Under the pieces are notes generated by a model, which made no database searches, had not been told where the DNA came from, and was given only the letters and a program-made list of their open reading frames with translations. Shown one piece after another: positions 26,000 through 39,522 of a stretch of 64,000 nt of DNA. Where the stretch lies: NCBI RefSeq assembly GCF_963576545.1, contig NC_083647.1, positions 2,957,507-3,021,506 on the forward strand, written 5' to 3'. This stretch comes from Limanda limanda. Lineage: Eukaryota > Chordata > Actinopteri > Pleuronectiformes > Pleuronectidae. The translations under genes were made by a program, and so were the position numbers. The stretch's first letter is position 1; every line of letters starts with the position of its first letter.

Positions 26000-28900
26000 T
26001 GTGATTCATCATCTCTGTGTAAGATGTGTAGTAAGTTTGACAACGTTGAGACAGAATAGTGTTAAACACGTAGTGCAGTCGCTTAAAGGAATATATGAGT
26101 GCTAAAGTTTTGGGAATAGCGAGTTGGCAAGAGAGAGTGTGAGGAAAGTGACTGGAGTAGAGAGATGTTAGTTAGCAAGTGTCCTGTCTACAGATGTGCT
26201 CTTGTGTACTTGTGTAATTTGACTATGAGAAAAGTTTCAGTGAAGTTCACTCATTTAGTCACCCCTGCTATCTTTCAACAGACTTATATGAACTCACACA
26301 TTTTTCACCACTGTCACACTGGTCTGCCTCACTTCTGTGAGAGACCTCAGTCAGTAACAATGCACTCAGATGCACTGGTCCACCTCACAATTATGAGATA
26401 ACCAACTGTGTGTTGACTTAATTACACCACACTGATGTTTCAAAGGTATTGTAAGTAGCTGAATCATGTATTGATCTGGTTTGTTGAGGGGTGGGGAGGT
26501 AGGGCTCTGCATCTGAGGTTGGTTTGAAAACAATGTGACGATAGCAAGTTTTCTTACTTCTTCAGTCGACAGTTCTCAACATCTCGCTCTATTAACACTT
26601 GGTGAGGTAACCAGCTCTGACACTTTACTGACTAGATTCGATAAAAACAAACCTGTTGGTGAGCTAGGAAATTAAAGCATTAGAACAAAAACACCAAACA
26701 GTAGTAGTAGTAGCATGATGTCATGAATGATATCTTCAGATGTCTTGTTCATTTAAATTTTCTAAATTACAGAGAAAAAACAAGTCCTCACATTTGAGAG
26801 GCCAACAATATTTAGTGTTTGTTGCTGTGTGTTGAGCTCTAAGGGCAACCGTAATATACAAATAAAATTGAATTAAATAACTTATAAAGCCTACTAATGT
26901 AAATGATAATGATATTCTGATCAACCTGATTCTATTTATCGATACAGCTGGTGTACATAGAAGAGTTGCCTTTACATTATGAAGAAACAGGGAAAATAAG
27001 GAATTTGGCAGATCACGCCTCTCAGTAAATGACCCTAGCTAGAGACACTGCCATGCCTTACAATGACCACTAGGGAGCAGATGGATGAACCTGGACTGAC
27101 TGAATGAGATGAGAGTCTGTGTCTCTTTGAGGGCTCTACACAGGATTGGGTGTGTGAACATCAGATACTGAGGCAGTTTGTCAAATGATGATTGTTTTTA
27201 TTGAACAAAATCTCAATGGCTCCGTGTTGTGTTTGATTTGCAAAACAAAACAATCAAAGTTCAATCTGATGAAGAGAGCTTGTTTAGTTATTGCATAATT
27301 TTCCTCTTTTCAAGCTGCTTTCTAAATTACTTCAAAAACTGTGTCAAACAGCTGCATAGTTCAGACTCTGCAGCTCTGATACATGTGTGTGTAAAGATGT
27401 GCAGGTGAAGGAAGTGTTGAGCACCACGTGTGTGAGCAAGGGTAGTGAGTACAGACTGAGACCTAACACAACTTGATGGCAAACGGGTCTTAGTATGTTT
27501 GGTGGAATTCTGTCAGCCATGTCTCATTCCCTTCCTTGTCTATTCCTCCCCCTTCGACCTCTTCTTCACTCTGACGGATTGTTTTAATTTTGGTGTGAAG
27601 CAAGGATTTCTGTTTGTTCTCCCTTGCTTGTCTTTAGTGTGATTTATGTATCCTCTAATAATGGCTCTGCCCAATGATATACTAACTGATTGAGTATTTT
27701 TTATCAATAAATAAACAGTATGGACAATTTCAAGTGTTCAAGAGAATAATACATTAAGTTTATTATCATATCATTTTCTTTATTAAATTATTAAATTATC
27801 ACTTATCTCAGTTAGACAGCACAGCACCCACCATGGCTGAGTTTAAGCATTTCATGAGCAAGATTCAGTTAAAATAGCAGCTCCATTGACATTAACATTA
27901 AAAAAAAAACCAGTAGTTTCCATATGTTGTTGAAATTAGCAGTCTTGAAGTCTATTAGAGTGGAATCTGCTCCGGTATTATACTATTGAAACCAAATTGT
28001 GGGTCTGGGTCGGACTTACAGCTACTTTTCCAAAGATCTTGTATATGGATGTAGCAATTGGCCTAAGTCCACACTCATACATTTCAGTTTTAAAATACAT
28101 AACTTACGTCTATTGGAGTCTTTGATCCTTTAACGCAGAGACTTTTGGAAATTCTGCTTGTCCTGTTTTAGTCTGAAAACACCAGGATTGCGTTTTAGAC
28201 TAGACAGGCAGAAAATGAGACTTGAAAGTAACTGAGCAGGGAACCACATTTATATCCAAATTGGATTTGATCAGATTAGAAGTGGTAAATACAACATGGA
28301 TAATTTATTACAAACATTGCAGATCAAGCTCGTTTCGATCAGTCCGCGAAAAAAAAAAGTTTCTTCCTGTTTATACTGGCACACGCAACAATTGTATGTG
28401 AATGGTCAAGTGACATGCATTTTCAGGTGGATAAAATTATTTTTCTTTTCGTATTAAAGACAATGTCAGACTCAGAACATGATCATTATTGGTCTCACTC
28501 TTTAACTTCTGGTGTTAACCATCTGGTCTGTTCCTGTTTGGAAAAATTATTATATTTATGTGTGGAGCAAAGCCTATATTGGTATAACGTGCAGGCATGT
28601 GTTCCTATGGAAATACTGCACAAGAGCACAGTTAAAAGAATAATTTAACATGGTAACCCTTCCCCCCCTCCCTCTCTGGTTTGTGTTATCAGTTCAATAG
28701 CCATGTCCATAATAGTGTCCTACTGTCTGTCTATTGTGTTCCTGATACCAGTAATTAAATAAGTGCTATTTTCCAAAGAAATTCCAACAAAATTACCAAC
28801 TATATAACCAGGACATTTCTCATCATAACTTCCAGCTCCCGTTGCCCTGAGCAGTGTTGGCATTCCTGGTTTATCTGGTCCATAATCTTGCCACAGATCT

Positions 28901-31900
28901 GGCAACCCATCTGGCATGGCTGGCGGTCATTGGTTTAGACAGGGTGGCAGATGGTGAGATAATGGTCAGCTGTTTGGGGCATTGCTTAAATCAACATATT
29001 CCATGTAAGGTTTACTCTGCTTAAGCTAAATCTGTTGTTTAGTCCACAGAACTTCAAATCAGAGTGTCTGAGGGCTGTTACGCCCGGCCAAGGAGAAACC
29101 TCAGCATAACATAAGTTTGGCTCCCATCTTTCCCCAATCCCAAGACTGACCAGTGCCAAAGCAAATTCGCAGTCCAGAACAAAAATAATGTATTTATTAA
29201 ATCAGATAAACAAAGCATCAGGAAGAGCACAGCTCACCAACTAACTAACCTGTATCCAAAAGTAATAGGGGAAAAAAACAGGGATCCCACCTGTGTCCCT
29301 AACATAAGCAGGAGAAAAAGATTTACAAAAACAGAAGGGCTTCTCACCCCTACAATTACCAGGACTGCACCGAGTATTATTCACAGGTTTTGAACAGATA
29401 ACACAATGAAGTCGGCACCGAAACTTTTTAAAGTCAGCTCCATCAGCCTCCAGTCCAATCGCCAACCGGCCCTGAAACCCAGACACAGGAAAAAACACAG
29501 AACAGGTTGAACAGCACAACCCTTAGGCAGGGAAGGAGAACACCATAAAACTCATACATTCACACATATTGACTCAGAGTCATAACAGGGACACAGCTAG
29601 AATGACAAATTAAATGGAAAGGTGTGCTGAGAGAACAATAACAGACACATGCTCTGATCCATCACTGGCTGGTATTTTCTTGCCACGTCAGACTCTGCTG
29701 TGATTGAGTCTGATCATTGTGCTCGATGCCGTGATAACATTTCATCCTAAGGAACCTCAGCAGGATCAGTTGAAATCAACCACACCTCCAAAACAGAAAA
29801 AACTCTTTCTGTCAGTCTATAAAGAATATGGTAGTCTAATCAGCCGCCCTCAAACCACCGATATGGGGTGTTTATTCCCACCTTCTCCACAAAGATGTAT
29901 TAGTTCTGCTTTTTCTCCTGCTCAATCAAACTATTTGATGGAAAACAGTCAGGAGTGTTTAGTCAAGTACATTTTTGGTCTGAGTGGAGCCATTGAAGCA
30001 ATTTGTGAGCTGATGTAATATTACCAATGAAGCTGCAAAGGCAGCAGTCGGGTTGATAAACAAGAACTCTGCCATGCTTTGCAAACACGTGGCTGGCTTT
30101 AATGTATATCCAATATGAACCAATGCAAGGTAAAATGGTGATGTGAGTGTGTTCTCACAGGATACTGAACACCAAGGGCCCACATGGCTGTTCATAGCCT
30201 TCTCTTTGTGGCTGCATTGTACCACTTTGTAGGCCTATTTGTAAATGATTACAAGTTCCTTTCCGTTGATGTGTTTAAGTTTCAACTCAAGGTCACTTTT
30301 CAGGGAACTTTAAATTGACCAATGGTGCTTGGGTTTGAGAATCCAAAACCATGGAATCTATCATGGCACTGTGTTGCACCATCCACTGTAGTATAGACTG
30401 CTTCACAAAAGAGGATTTGTCCACAGTTATGTGATCGGCACCAGGGAAAAAATATGTGAATGTATTATTGTCCAATTAGAAACCAAACTAATGAGGCTGC
30501 TAACTTACCATTAGAAAGCTTCTCTCTCGATTTCTCATTGAATGAGATGATAAACCGTACTGCTAGGAGTTAGTAAACCACTAAGTACAGAGAAAAATAG
30601 GGGAAGAGTTATTGTGACTGACGAGACCTAGCCTGCTCCATGCTAAGTCAAATATCATCAGTCAGCTTGCCAAATAGCCCTTTGTGTAGCTTCTAACTGC
30701 CGTAAAATTGCATTGTGTATACTGTTTTCACGAGAAGGGTCCTCTTGTGGTAATCATGGCCTAAGAATGTACTGAAACCTCATTGTCCGCAAGTACAATT
30801 TCTGATGCTGAAAGGCCACAGAAGCAATTTTTTAAATAGATGACGGTTCATATATTATAACTTAATCACTCAGAATTGATATTACTAATGAATGCCATGA
30901 ATGAGTTTTCAGGATGTAAGTGTGACCTGTAGTGTGAAGCACGTTAATGGTCCATAAGATTAGACATACTTTATATAAATTCAGTCCATTTGCTCTATTT
31001 CAATTTTTTTTGGCTGCCTTCCCATTGTGGTGAATTTGGATTTTTCTGGAGCAGTCCATGACTCATTCAGCAAAAAACTAACTTCACTTTCCCTGAAACC
31101 CAACAAGCCTGATCAACTATACTCTTAATGGCCCTGCAGCCTAAGGCAGAGTGATGTCAGCTCAGGCTCCCAGCTGAAAGGAGGGAATGGAAGTGTCAGG
31201 AAACACGGACGACCATAGTGGAACTCCCGTGGGAGGGAAAGTTGTCTTCTGCTACATCCATAACCATCAAATGTGAAATTAAATCCAGGGGATTCTGGCT
31301 TCTCAAATTTTATTGAGTTAATAACGGCAGTGACATCACCACAATATTCAGTGTGACAACAGGAGGAGATGTCAGGAGAATGATATGCCAACAGAACATC
31401 CGCTGAGTCTATGGATGAGATCAACATCTGAGTCACCCCAGCATCTCTTGCTGTAGTGTTATGTGTTATAAATACAATAGCACGAAGCTGCTCATGGTTT
31501 CCCTGCAGTGCAAGACATCTGAAACACTGAAAGAATTCAGTGTATTTCATGAGGGTTAATCTGTCCTCCATGGAAACTTTGTGGGCGTATTGCAGCCCAC
31601 ATGTGTACTTTCATTTTACGCCTACACACACACTGTGTTGCCTTGTGCGGAAGATGAAATAATCCTTTGCTCAACATCCATGCCTTTATGACTCACATGG
31701 CATTTGAGAGCTTGTGTAACCTCTCAAAAATGATTAACTTATTGCACAGTTTTGATGTGACACATTAAGCCTTGCACCAGGCATGAACATACTATATAAT
31801 GGATATAATATATTTACACTGGCCACCAAATAAAAGCATGGCGATCCTTGTGTGACTGGACATGCTGGTGAATGACTGATGCTGGTTATTTTCATGTGGA

Positions 31901-33750
31901 AAAGAAAGTGCAAAGAGCAGTTTACAATTCACACTGTTGACTTCTGCTGAAAGGCACTTAATAGTGGAGTTTCCTCTTAATGCAACAGAGCTCATCTCTG
32001 TTCATCTCCAGTTTAACAGCTCTGTGAAAATACACATATTGTCCAGGAAGGAAAGCATTTTTGACCCAGAATGTTAATTCTTTCATTAAGAAGCTTGTGA
32101 TCGATAAGTAGCATCAAATATGACTTTTATTGATAATTATAAATATAAAACAAAACAGTGTTCCTCACAAGACCACAAATACTATTATATTCATTCACAC
32201 AAAATATATGAAATAAAACACAAATAATAGTGTAAAAAAATATATATCCTCGTTAGAAGTGGGGAAAAATGTGACAAATTACGTTTGGTGGTGGCAGCCA
32301 TAAGGTCAAAAAAGGGTTAATTTTATGGAAAAAATAGATGTGCTCCGCCCATTTTTTCGTCCAATCTGGATTGATAGTTTGAGCATTCTGATGCATATGA
32401 GAGGGAAAGAGAATGATTCAGCTAATAACTACTCTCTGACACCTTTGCTTGACACCATTGGCTGGTCGTATCAGCTGTTGATGATTATTCTGTGAGTAAC
32501 ATCAAGCCAAATTTAAACTTATCTGTTGCATCCTCTCTGAGTGTTTTTGTAGTTCCAACAACTCCTACCTGATCAAGTCATATCAATTTTGGATCAAAGT
32601 TATCTTCTTTCAGGTAAATCTCATTCAGATCATAACAATTTAAAATAATCAATGTTATTTTTGTAATTATTTTCATTAAGAAACTTGCAAAGATAAGGGG
32701 CATCAAATATAACCATTAAAATACAATTTGATCCATGCTGGCGAGGGATCTGCTGAGCCTTGTCAAACTGAAACCACCCGCACAGGGGATTGTTAGACGC
32801 GAAGCAAAAGCACCTGCAATAAAGCAGTGATACATTTGTACAGGTTGATTTTTACAAAAAATGTAAGAGTGAAAGCAAAGTGAGCGAAAAGAGGAGTTAA
32901 ATTGAAGCACTGTACTTTTGCGCTGCACCAGTAAAGCGCAGACAAACAGTTTGAGCAAAGTAAACTACAGCAGCGGTCAAATTGTAGGTCAAAATTCCCA
33001 CCAGATCATTTGGATAAATTCTCAAATTTTACAATATCAGACTGAGACACTGACATTCACATAACAATGTTGGTGTATTATGTTTATGAAATAGTAGACA
33101 TTTTCTGCTTTAATTTTACTAAATTTCCTAAACATTTATTTGGTTGTCCTATACAGTTTCAGTTTTCCCCAAATAAAGTTGGTTAGTGGCCTTATTCTCA
33201 TCACACCTTAACCCTAATGTTTTAGCTAAAACCACATTTCACACACAGATATTCTTCAAAGCAAGAAGTGTTAAAAAAAGGCTGTCATTTAATAGAATCA
33301 GAATGATCCAATATCAGTGTTCTTGTCTGGAGGGCACGCATGAAAGCAGTTAAATGTCTTAGTACATTTTTCCAGAACCTCTAAGGAGGGAAAGTGCTCC
33401 TCTCACGTTTACAAATGGTCTCCTGATGGAAGCAGATTAGAGCTGCGAGTGCTCTGAATCAGTGTTGAATGACCCACATGCAGTCTGCAGTGCTCTTGTG
33501 TGTGTGCGTGCATGTGTGTGCACTTACAGGATAAAAGGTGAAGTTATTGATGGAGAGGTCGAAGGCATGAGATACAAAGTACCTAGGTCAGCTATTCAGC
33601 TTCTATAGATTGTAACTTAATCGCTAGTTAAACACACACACACAGAATGCAGACATTGTCCTTACCCCTTCCTGCTCATACCAATACATGTCTCCTTCCC
33701 CAATAAATGCTGTGCCATCTCTAGCAGTGCCATCTCTAATCCCTCCCTCC
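26000..33750. other. non-coding stretch, no gene seen
   Basis: Presumed bach2 5' intron. Small open frames on both strands (the largest, 148 codons, minus strand at 31125-31571) have no recognisable domain. The block near 29080-29530 looks repeat-derived but I cannot name it. Confidence 0.5.
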
Positions 33751-33758
33751 TGCACCAG

Positions 33759-33865
33759 GCCACTTGCCCTTCACACATATCTACAATGGTCCTCTGACAT
33801 ATGGTCAGGGCAGCTTATACATTCTGAGGGATGAGGAGGTTTCATTTCCACTTGACAATGGCAAG
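33759..33865 (+). other. candidate spliced exon upstream of bach2
   Basis: A 107-bp segment bounded by a pyrimidine-rich acceptor (CCTCCCTCCTGCACCAG) and a strong donor (AAG|GTGAGT). One frame is open throughout but shows no recognised motif. It could be a 5'UTR exon of bach2, a lineage-specific exon or chance. Confidence 0.28.
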
Positions 33866-34274
33866 GTGAGTTATGCAGAGTTGAATGAGGCTTAGGTTAG
33901 AGCAAACACTGTTGGCTGTGACCTCAGAGGTCATTTGTTAGGATCTCAATAACCACAGTGTAAGTGAGAGCTTCCCCAGAGCTGCTTTCTCAACAAAGGC
34001 TCATTGTTGAAAAGGAGATGCTGATGTCATAGAGGTGAATATCCGGAGCTCAGGAAGTGCCCAGGGAGAGCCTGAGTAATGTAGCCAAGACTAAGCACTA
34101 TCTTTAGCTGTGTAAATTGAGTAAAAGGTCTCCCTGGGATAAAGTTTCTTAAGTATTTGCATGTGTCTGATCAGTTGACATGAAAAATCAAGCACTTCGT
34201 CAGATTTGGTAAATTAGGCACTAAGGAATAGATTATCCTGGATTCCTACTTACTTTATATTAAGAGGCCAGGTG

Positions 34275-34360
34275 GATAAAGTCCACAGAAACTGCGGAGT
34301 GTCTCATTCGTACATTTGCATTCACACATGCATCTTCTCCAGAGAAAATACGGAGAGTTA
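34275..34360 (+). repeat. local dispersed repeat, copy E (fragment)
   Basis: CATTTGCATTCACACATGCA then CTCCAGAGAA and CGGAGAG matches the 3' part of copies B and D. Confidence 0.45.
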
Positions 34361-34867
34361 AGTGCAAGTCTTAAAACAGCTTATAGACCCTTTTTCTCTG
34401 GTCAGAAAAACACTAATGTCTGGATTTTGCCTACTGGGATTGTCTCTAGCCGCCTCTGATGACCCTCAAAGGATACGTGATACAGAAAATAGGTTATATG
34501 TTATTTTACACTCATTCAAACTCAACACTGTCTGTAGAAGTTTTAAATTAAATATCACACACCCCCTCTCTCATATGCTCATAATGTGAAAATGCACATG
34601 ATAAGTTCAGTTTGATTGACATTAGCTTTGGTGAAAATAATTGATTTGCAGAAGAACAACTTGGGGAGTGGTGAACATGAGTGTTATTATGCTGATTAGA
34701 TTAGTGTTGTGGAAATGGGCTTTACTCAGAATACCCCACAGACACCATCAGATGAAAATAAGACATATTCAGGGCAGTGGAGATGGCAGGAAACGGGTGG
34801 AGGAAAGTAGGGCATCATAATACATCAAAATACTGTATGTATTGACTGTAACCCCCCCCGCCCCCCC

Positions 34868-34928
34868 TGTGTATGTGTGTGTGTGTGTGTGTGTATGTGT
34901 GTGTGTGTTTGTGTGTTTGTGTGTCTGT

Positions 34929-35011
<83 letters not shown>

Positions 35012-35023
35012 GTGTGTGTGGTT
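34868..35023. repeat. (GT)n microsatellite
   Basis: About 155 bp of GT units with TATG, TTTG and TCTG interruptions in the left half. Confidence 0.96.
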
Positions 35024-37268
35024 TGGATGGCCTTAGATCGGTGTCAGTGATGGATCTGCTGGGTTGAATGTAGGCTACTGGAGGGAAATTGCTGAGGGGG
35101 TGTTTATTAGGAAACACTTGCAAAGCCACTTGGGCAAGAGAAACCTCCTGCTGCTCTGCTTCACTGGGGTTTAGCCTGTTGATAGTGACTTTGAGATCTG
35201 TGGTTGGAGCTTGCATACAGTTCGAGTGCTGTGTTTGTACTTACAGGATTAGGCTTAACTCTCTTAACCAACTCTGACTGTTCCGACTGGGTCCATCATG
35301 GGTGGTCATGAGCGTTTAGGCCGAACTGTTCATTCTAAAAATAGTTTTACTTTTAGAAACCTGGGCTTCCTGTGTTCACAGACAGTTCCAAAAAACAGCA
35401 CTGGACCTTTGGCTGCTGTCGGAAATGTATTGGGGTAGGGTGAGGCAATCTCCTGTTCATTAAAAAACTAAGAATTCCCAGAATTATAAGTAAAGGTGTA
35501 AATGGATCAAGCAGCTGTTTGTGGGAGCAAATTAATGTGACTAAATTATTTCTTCAACTTTTCTTATTAGGACTGTCCCTGATAATTTGTATTATGACCA
35601 CCAGTTCTATTTCTATTTGTTAGAAATCTTGTTTTGTCAATTAATTTGACACGGTGGATATCTCTAAATACAACCCCTTACTATGGTGGCCCTGAGAGCT
35701 CAACGCACTGCCACTTAAGAAAACACATGCAAGTAGACCAAACACAAGCAAAGTAAGAAAACATCTTCATCAATTTGACCACACATAACGCACAACACAG
35801 TGTAAAGGGAAAGTAAAGCCCGTGGCAATCAGTAGTCAGCACATTCAGAAACCTTCACTTCTGTGTAAGAAGAATTTCTTTTCTCAGCTTTCCTCTCAGT
35901 CAATGACAGTTCACCATAAAACGCATCATTCATCAGGTGCTCTACACTGACTTTTTTTGGTTGAATGCACGCATAAAGAGGGCAGGATATGAGACTGTGT
36001 GCACTTGTGGAAATATTGCTGTGGAATCTTCTCACTGTTTTTTAAACCAGGCCCAAGATGTGAATCCAGAAAAATCTTGGGATGTAGCAGATCATGAGAT
36101 TGGCAGCATGAATGACAATGAGCTGACAAATCAGCAAAAATAATCTGATTAATCACTTCAACATGGGGCAGAATCTCAAATGAAATTTTAAAACATCTTG
36201 CGGAATCAATGCCACAAAGAGAGCAAAGGGACATATATATATATAATTTATAACACAAAGTGCAGGCTGAGTGTATTTGAGCAGCTTCTCTTCACTACCT
36301 GGTTATTTTAGCCCAGTTACTCTCTGTGTCTCTCCTCTATTTACTCCTCCCCCGGTCTAGTCATTTTACTATAAATGTTTCCAGAGTTTGAGGATTACGG
36401 TTATCAGTGGGCTGCCTGTCGGCATGGTCTGCGGCTGATACATGCCATCCTCTTGTAACACGTATTAACGCATAGCCCAGACAACATGATGAAACCACTG
36501 GCAATGACTTGTTTACCAAAGCCCCTCATACTCGATCTGAACACTTAACCCAGCATGGAGGGAAAAAAAGGCCAAACATGGAGTAACACAGCTTAATATG
36601 TCAGAAACTGCTAATTCAAAGTGACGATTGGTGAAATATGTTAAGTGGGGAAGGTTTATGCAATTTCTGTGGTAAAGCAATTAAATCTGAAATATCCAGG
36701 TTCACATTGCTATTGGAGTTAATATTGTTTTTGAACAAACTGTATTTTAATGACACAATCATTAAAAAATAATATCACTCCTTTTATTTTTAAGAATTGG
36801 GTCTCTGTTCCTGCAACTTTCAGTCAGGACTGTAGCAGTGTTGAGTCAGTGCTGAGTGCAGTAAGGTACTGTAGAGTACAGTACAGGGATAGGAAATTCA
36901 TCTCAGCCATTTGTAGTAGAAATACATTAGATGACTTGACACAAAGAGCGATGTTAGTGAATGCATATCCTCCTTCTTTTGTTTTGAATCTCAGCAGGCA
37001 GCCGCTCAAAAGATATGAGTACAGTGGTGCACTGGGCAAAGGGCTGTCGTGAACAATTTGCAAGCATCGTAAAAACTGAAGAGAATGGTCTGAGCCTGAA
37101 GTGTTCCTGAGGGGACGCTGGAGATGATGTAGAATGCTGAGATGATGATTGGCCCGTGGGCCACAGTAAGAAAAGACAGAACACTACTTCAGCAAGCCCC
37201 CAGTTCTGGTGTCTGCCTATTCAAAAGCCATGAATCAGCAGAAAGCAGCCACCTCTCTGCCTATACTG

Positions 37269-37406
<138 letters not shown>

Positions 37407-38344
37407 CCTATGGCTGATGAGACAGACAGACTGCATGCTCAGCTGTCTGTGTCAGGGCTTTATGTACTGCAGCATTGAAATGAAACACAATGAAAAGCCT
37501 CGGGATGACTCTGCCTGGAATCACTGTGCAGGCTTCTTTATATTCATCTAATACTTATGTGATTCTATCAACACATATAAATGTGCTATATACACAGGTA
37601 TATACACGTGTTTGCTCTTATAATAAACATTTTACAATTCACTATACAATAGCCCTGTAGGGAATAGTTAAATACCCTTTTGTGACCTTGTGCTGTTCAG
37701 ATGTCTGAGACTGTCAGAGAGGCGTTGACGTGAAAAGAGAACTGGCAAGGCTTTTATTTTCAGAGGGACTCAGCAGTGTGAGGACAGCCACGGAAAGCTT
37801 ATTACTGTTGTAGCCAAGACAGTGAGATACAGAGACACACACTGGAGGCAGGGTTGAGAGTAAAAGGTCTTTACTAATGTTCCAAAGGGTCAAACAGAGG
37901 TGGTCTATCCAAAACAAAGACTATATATAAAGTAGATGTAACTCTGGAAAGTCGGGAAAGCGAAGCCAATGCCTTAAACCTGTATTCTCTCGCATGACCA
38001 GCAGAGGGTGACTCTACTGGTTGCAAATAAATCTGTACCTATAGAGTCAACAAGAAAAGAACCGTACTTCTCACTTGATTTATAACATCAGTAAACATTT
38101 TCATACAGGATTGAACATCATGATGTTCATTAAGTAAATGATGTTCCTATTTAGAGTCAAATGGATAAGAAACTATGGTAAACACTGGGACATGTATGCT
38201 GTATGATTGATAGCTAGTACTGCAGGTCACAGGTGTAGTGTGCCGTGTCCTTGAGCTCTCAGTCAGGCTCATCCCCCCTCTCCTCCTAATGTGGTTATTT
38301 CTGGTCTCAATAAACCAAGATGGTGGTGGGGTGGTATTGTGTTT

Positions 38345-38402
38345 ATCATCTGTCACCTCACAGCAAGGTTTGAATCCCAGGTTGGCTGGGCAAAGGCTTC
38401 AA
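38345..38402 (+). repeat. teleost repeat fragment with tRNA-like B box
   Basis: CTGTCACCTCACAGCAAGG then TTTGAATCCCAGGTTGGCTG matches, from memory, a common teleost repeat (CTCACAGCAAGAAGGT.. GGGTTCGAATCC..). GGTTTGAATCC is a near-consensus polymerase III B box but no A box or cloverleaf is present. Confidence 0.5.
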
Positions 38403-39255
38403 AAAGCAGTTCACAAACCTGAGGAAATTGTTGTAGAAAGCTAAGTACAAACAATGACAGTAGTATGTACATGGGGATGAGCCATGGTATTTTTTTTGCA
38501 TATTAAATTCCGACAATAACAAGTAACTCAACAGATGCCAATTCATTTTCTAGTGCACTACTAAAAGATGACTTTACTTATAGTCTTACTTCTGTAGTAT
38601 AGTGTGTGGCTCAGAAGTGGCTTTGTATTGCAGTTGGGCTTCATCCAGTTTTTCATACCATCACAATTTCCCCAGATTGTACATGGCATTACTGGGGCAT
38701 TTAGGAATGTTGTGGAACTAAAGGAAAAAAAAAATATTTTGATCTAAGTAGGTATTTTAAATGAACTTTTAAAGCTACTCAACAACCAATCATTCTCAAT
38801 GTTTTCTAAAGAACAAATCAGCTAAATAAGCGAACAACTATGTTTCCTTATTTGTACATGTTTCTATCAGCTCTTTGTTGTTATTTCCCAGATTCACATA
38901 TTATCTATGTTGATTTGTAAGATCTTGTCAGTAGTCATGCTGAAGAGGAATTTGAGTGATTCCTAAAAATCTTTGGGGACCTAATTTCATGGTAATTTAG
39001 AAAGGACTCTGAGTGGCATTTTGCGCTTGTCCGAAGTGGTGGACAGTTGGATGGACGGTCAGACAGATATTCTCAGTTATTTATGTTACCTATGTAATTG
39101 TCTTTAAACACAATTGTCCAACAAACAACCTAAACAAACTCCTAGTTTCATAGTCGCTTCTGAAATTGAAAACATTATCCTACACAAAAATGTACCTATG
39201 TATCATTCCTTTCTTTCTTTCTTTCTCTCTTCTGTGCACAGTCCTCGAGGGAGTG

Positions 39256-39522
39256 ATGTTGGCAGGCGAAGACCAGGACAGTGAGGCGGCGTCGCCCATG
39301 TACGTCTATGAATCCAATGTCCACTGTGCCAATGTGCTGTTGAGCCTGGAGGAGCAGCGGCGGCAGGGCATCCTTTGCGATGTGACCGTACTGGTGGAGG
39401 GCAGGGAGGTCCGCGCACACAAGGCAGTTCTTGCTGCAAGTAGCCGCTACTTCCTCCAAGTCTTTCTAGGGCCCAACACATCACCAGGCGAAGCGGAGCC
39501 CATTATTGACATGCCGGACAAG
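39256..39522 (+). CDS. bach2: bach2 coding exon 1 (BTB first half)
   Basis: Residues 1-89. The acceptor CTGTGCACAG follows a long TTTC pyrimidine tract (39208-39235); the exon begins at 39242, leaving 14 nt of 5'UTR before [23 protein letters not shown] aligns with human [16 protein letters not shown]. Donor AAG|GTAAGA. An upstream in-frame ATG at 39166 belongs to intron sequence. Confidence 0.95.

Noticed and set aside
31125..31571. 148-codon minus strand open frame
   Set aside because: No recognisable domain and no splice or promoter context. Chance open frame is more likely, though a retroelement scrap cannot be excluded.
34815..35216. 133-codon minus strand open frame rich in His-Thr
   Set aside because: Mostly translation of the GT microsatellite.
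38345..38402. tRNA gene suggested by B box GGTTTGAATCC
   Set aside because: No A box, no cloverleaf pairing, and the context matches a dispersed teleost repeat.
39166..39255. Upstream in-frame ATG as the bach2 start
   Set aside because: It lies before the acceptor at 39240-39241 and the encoded peptide has no BACH homology; ATG 39256 matches the family N-terminus position.
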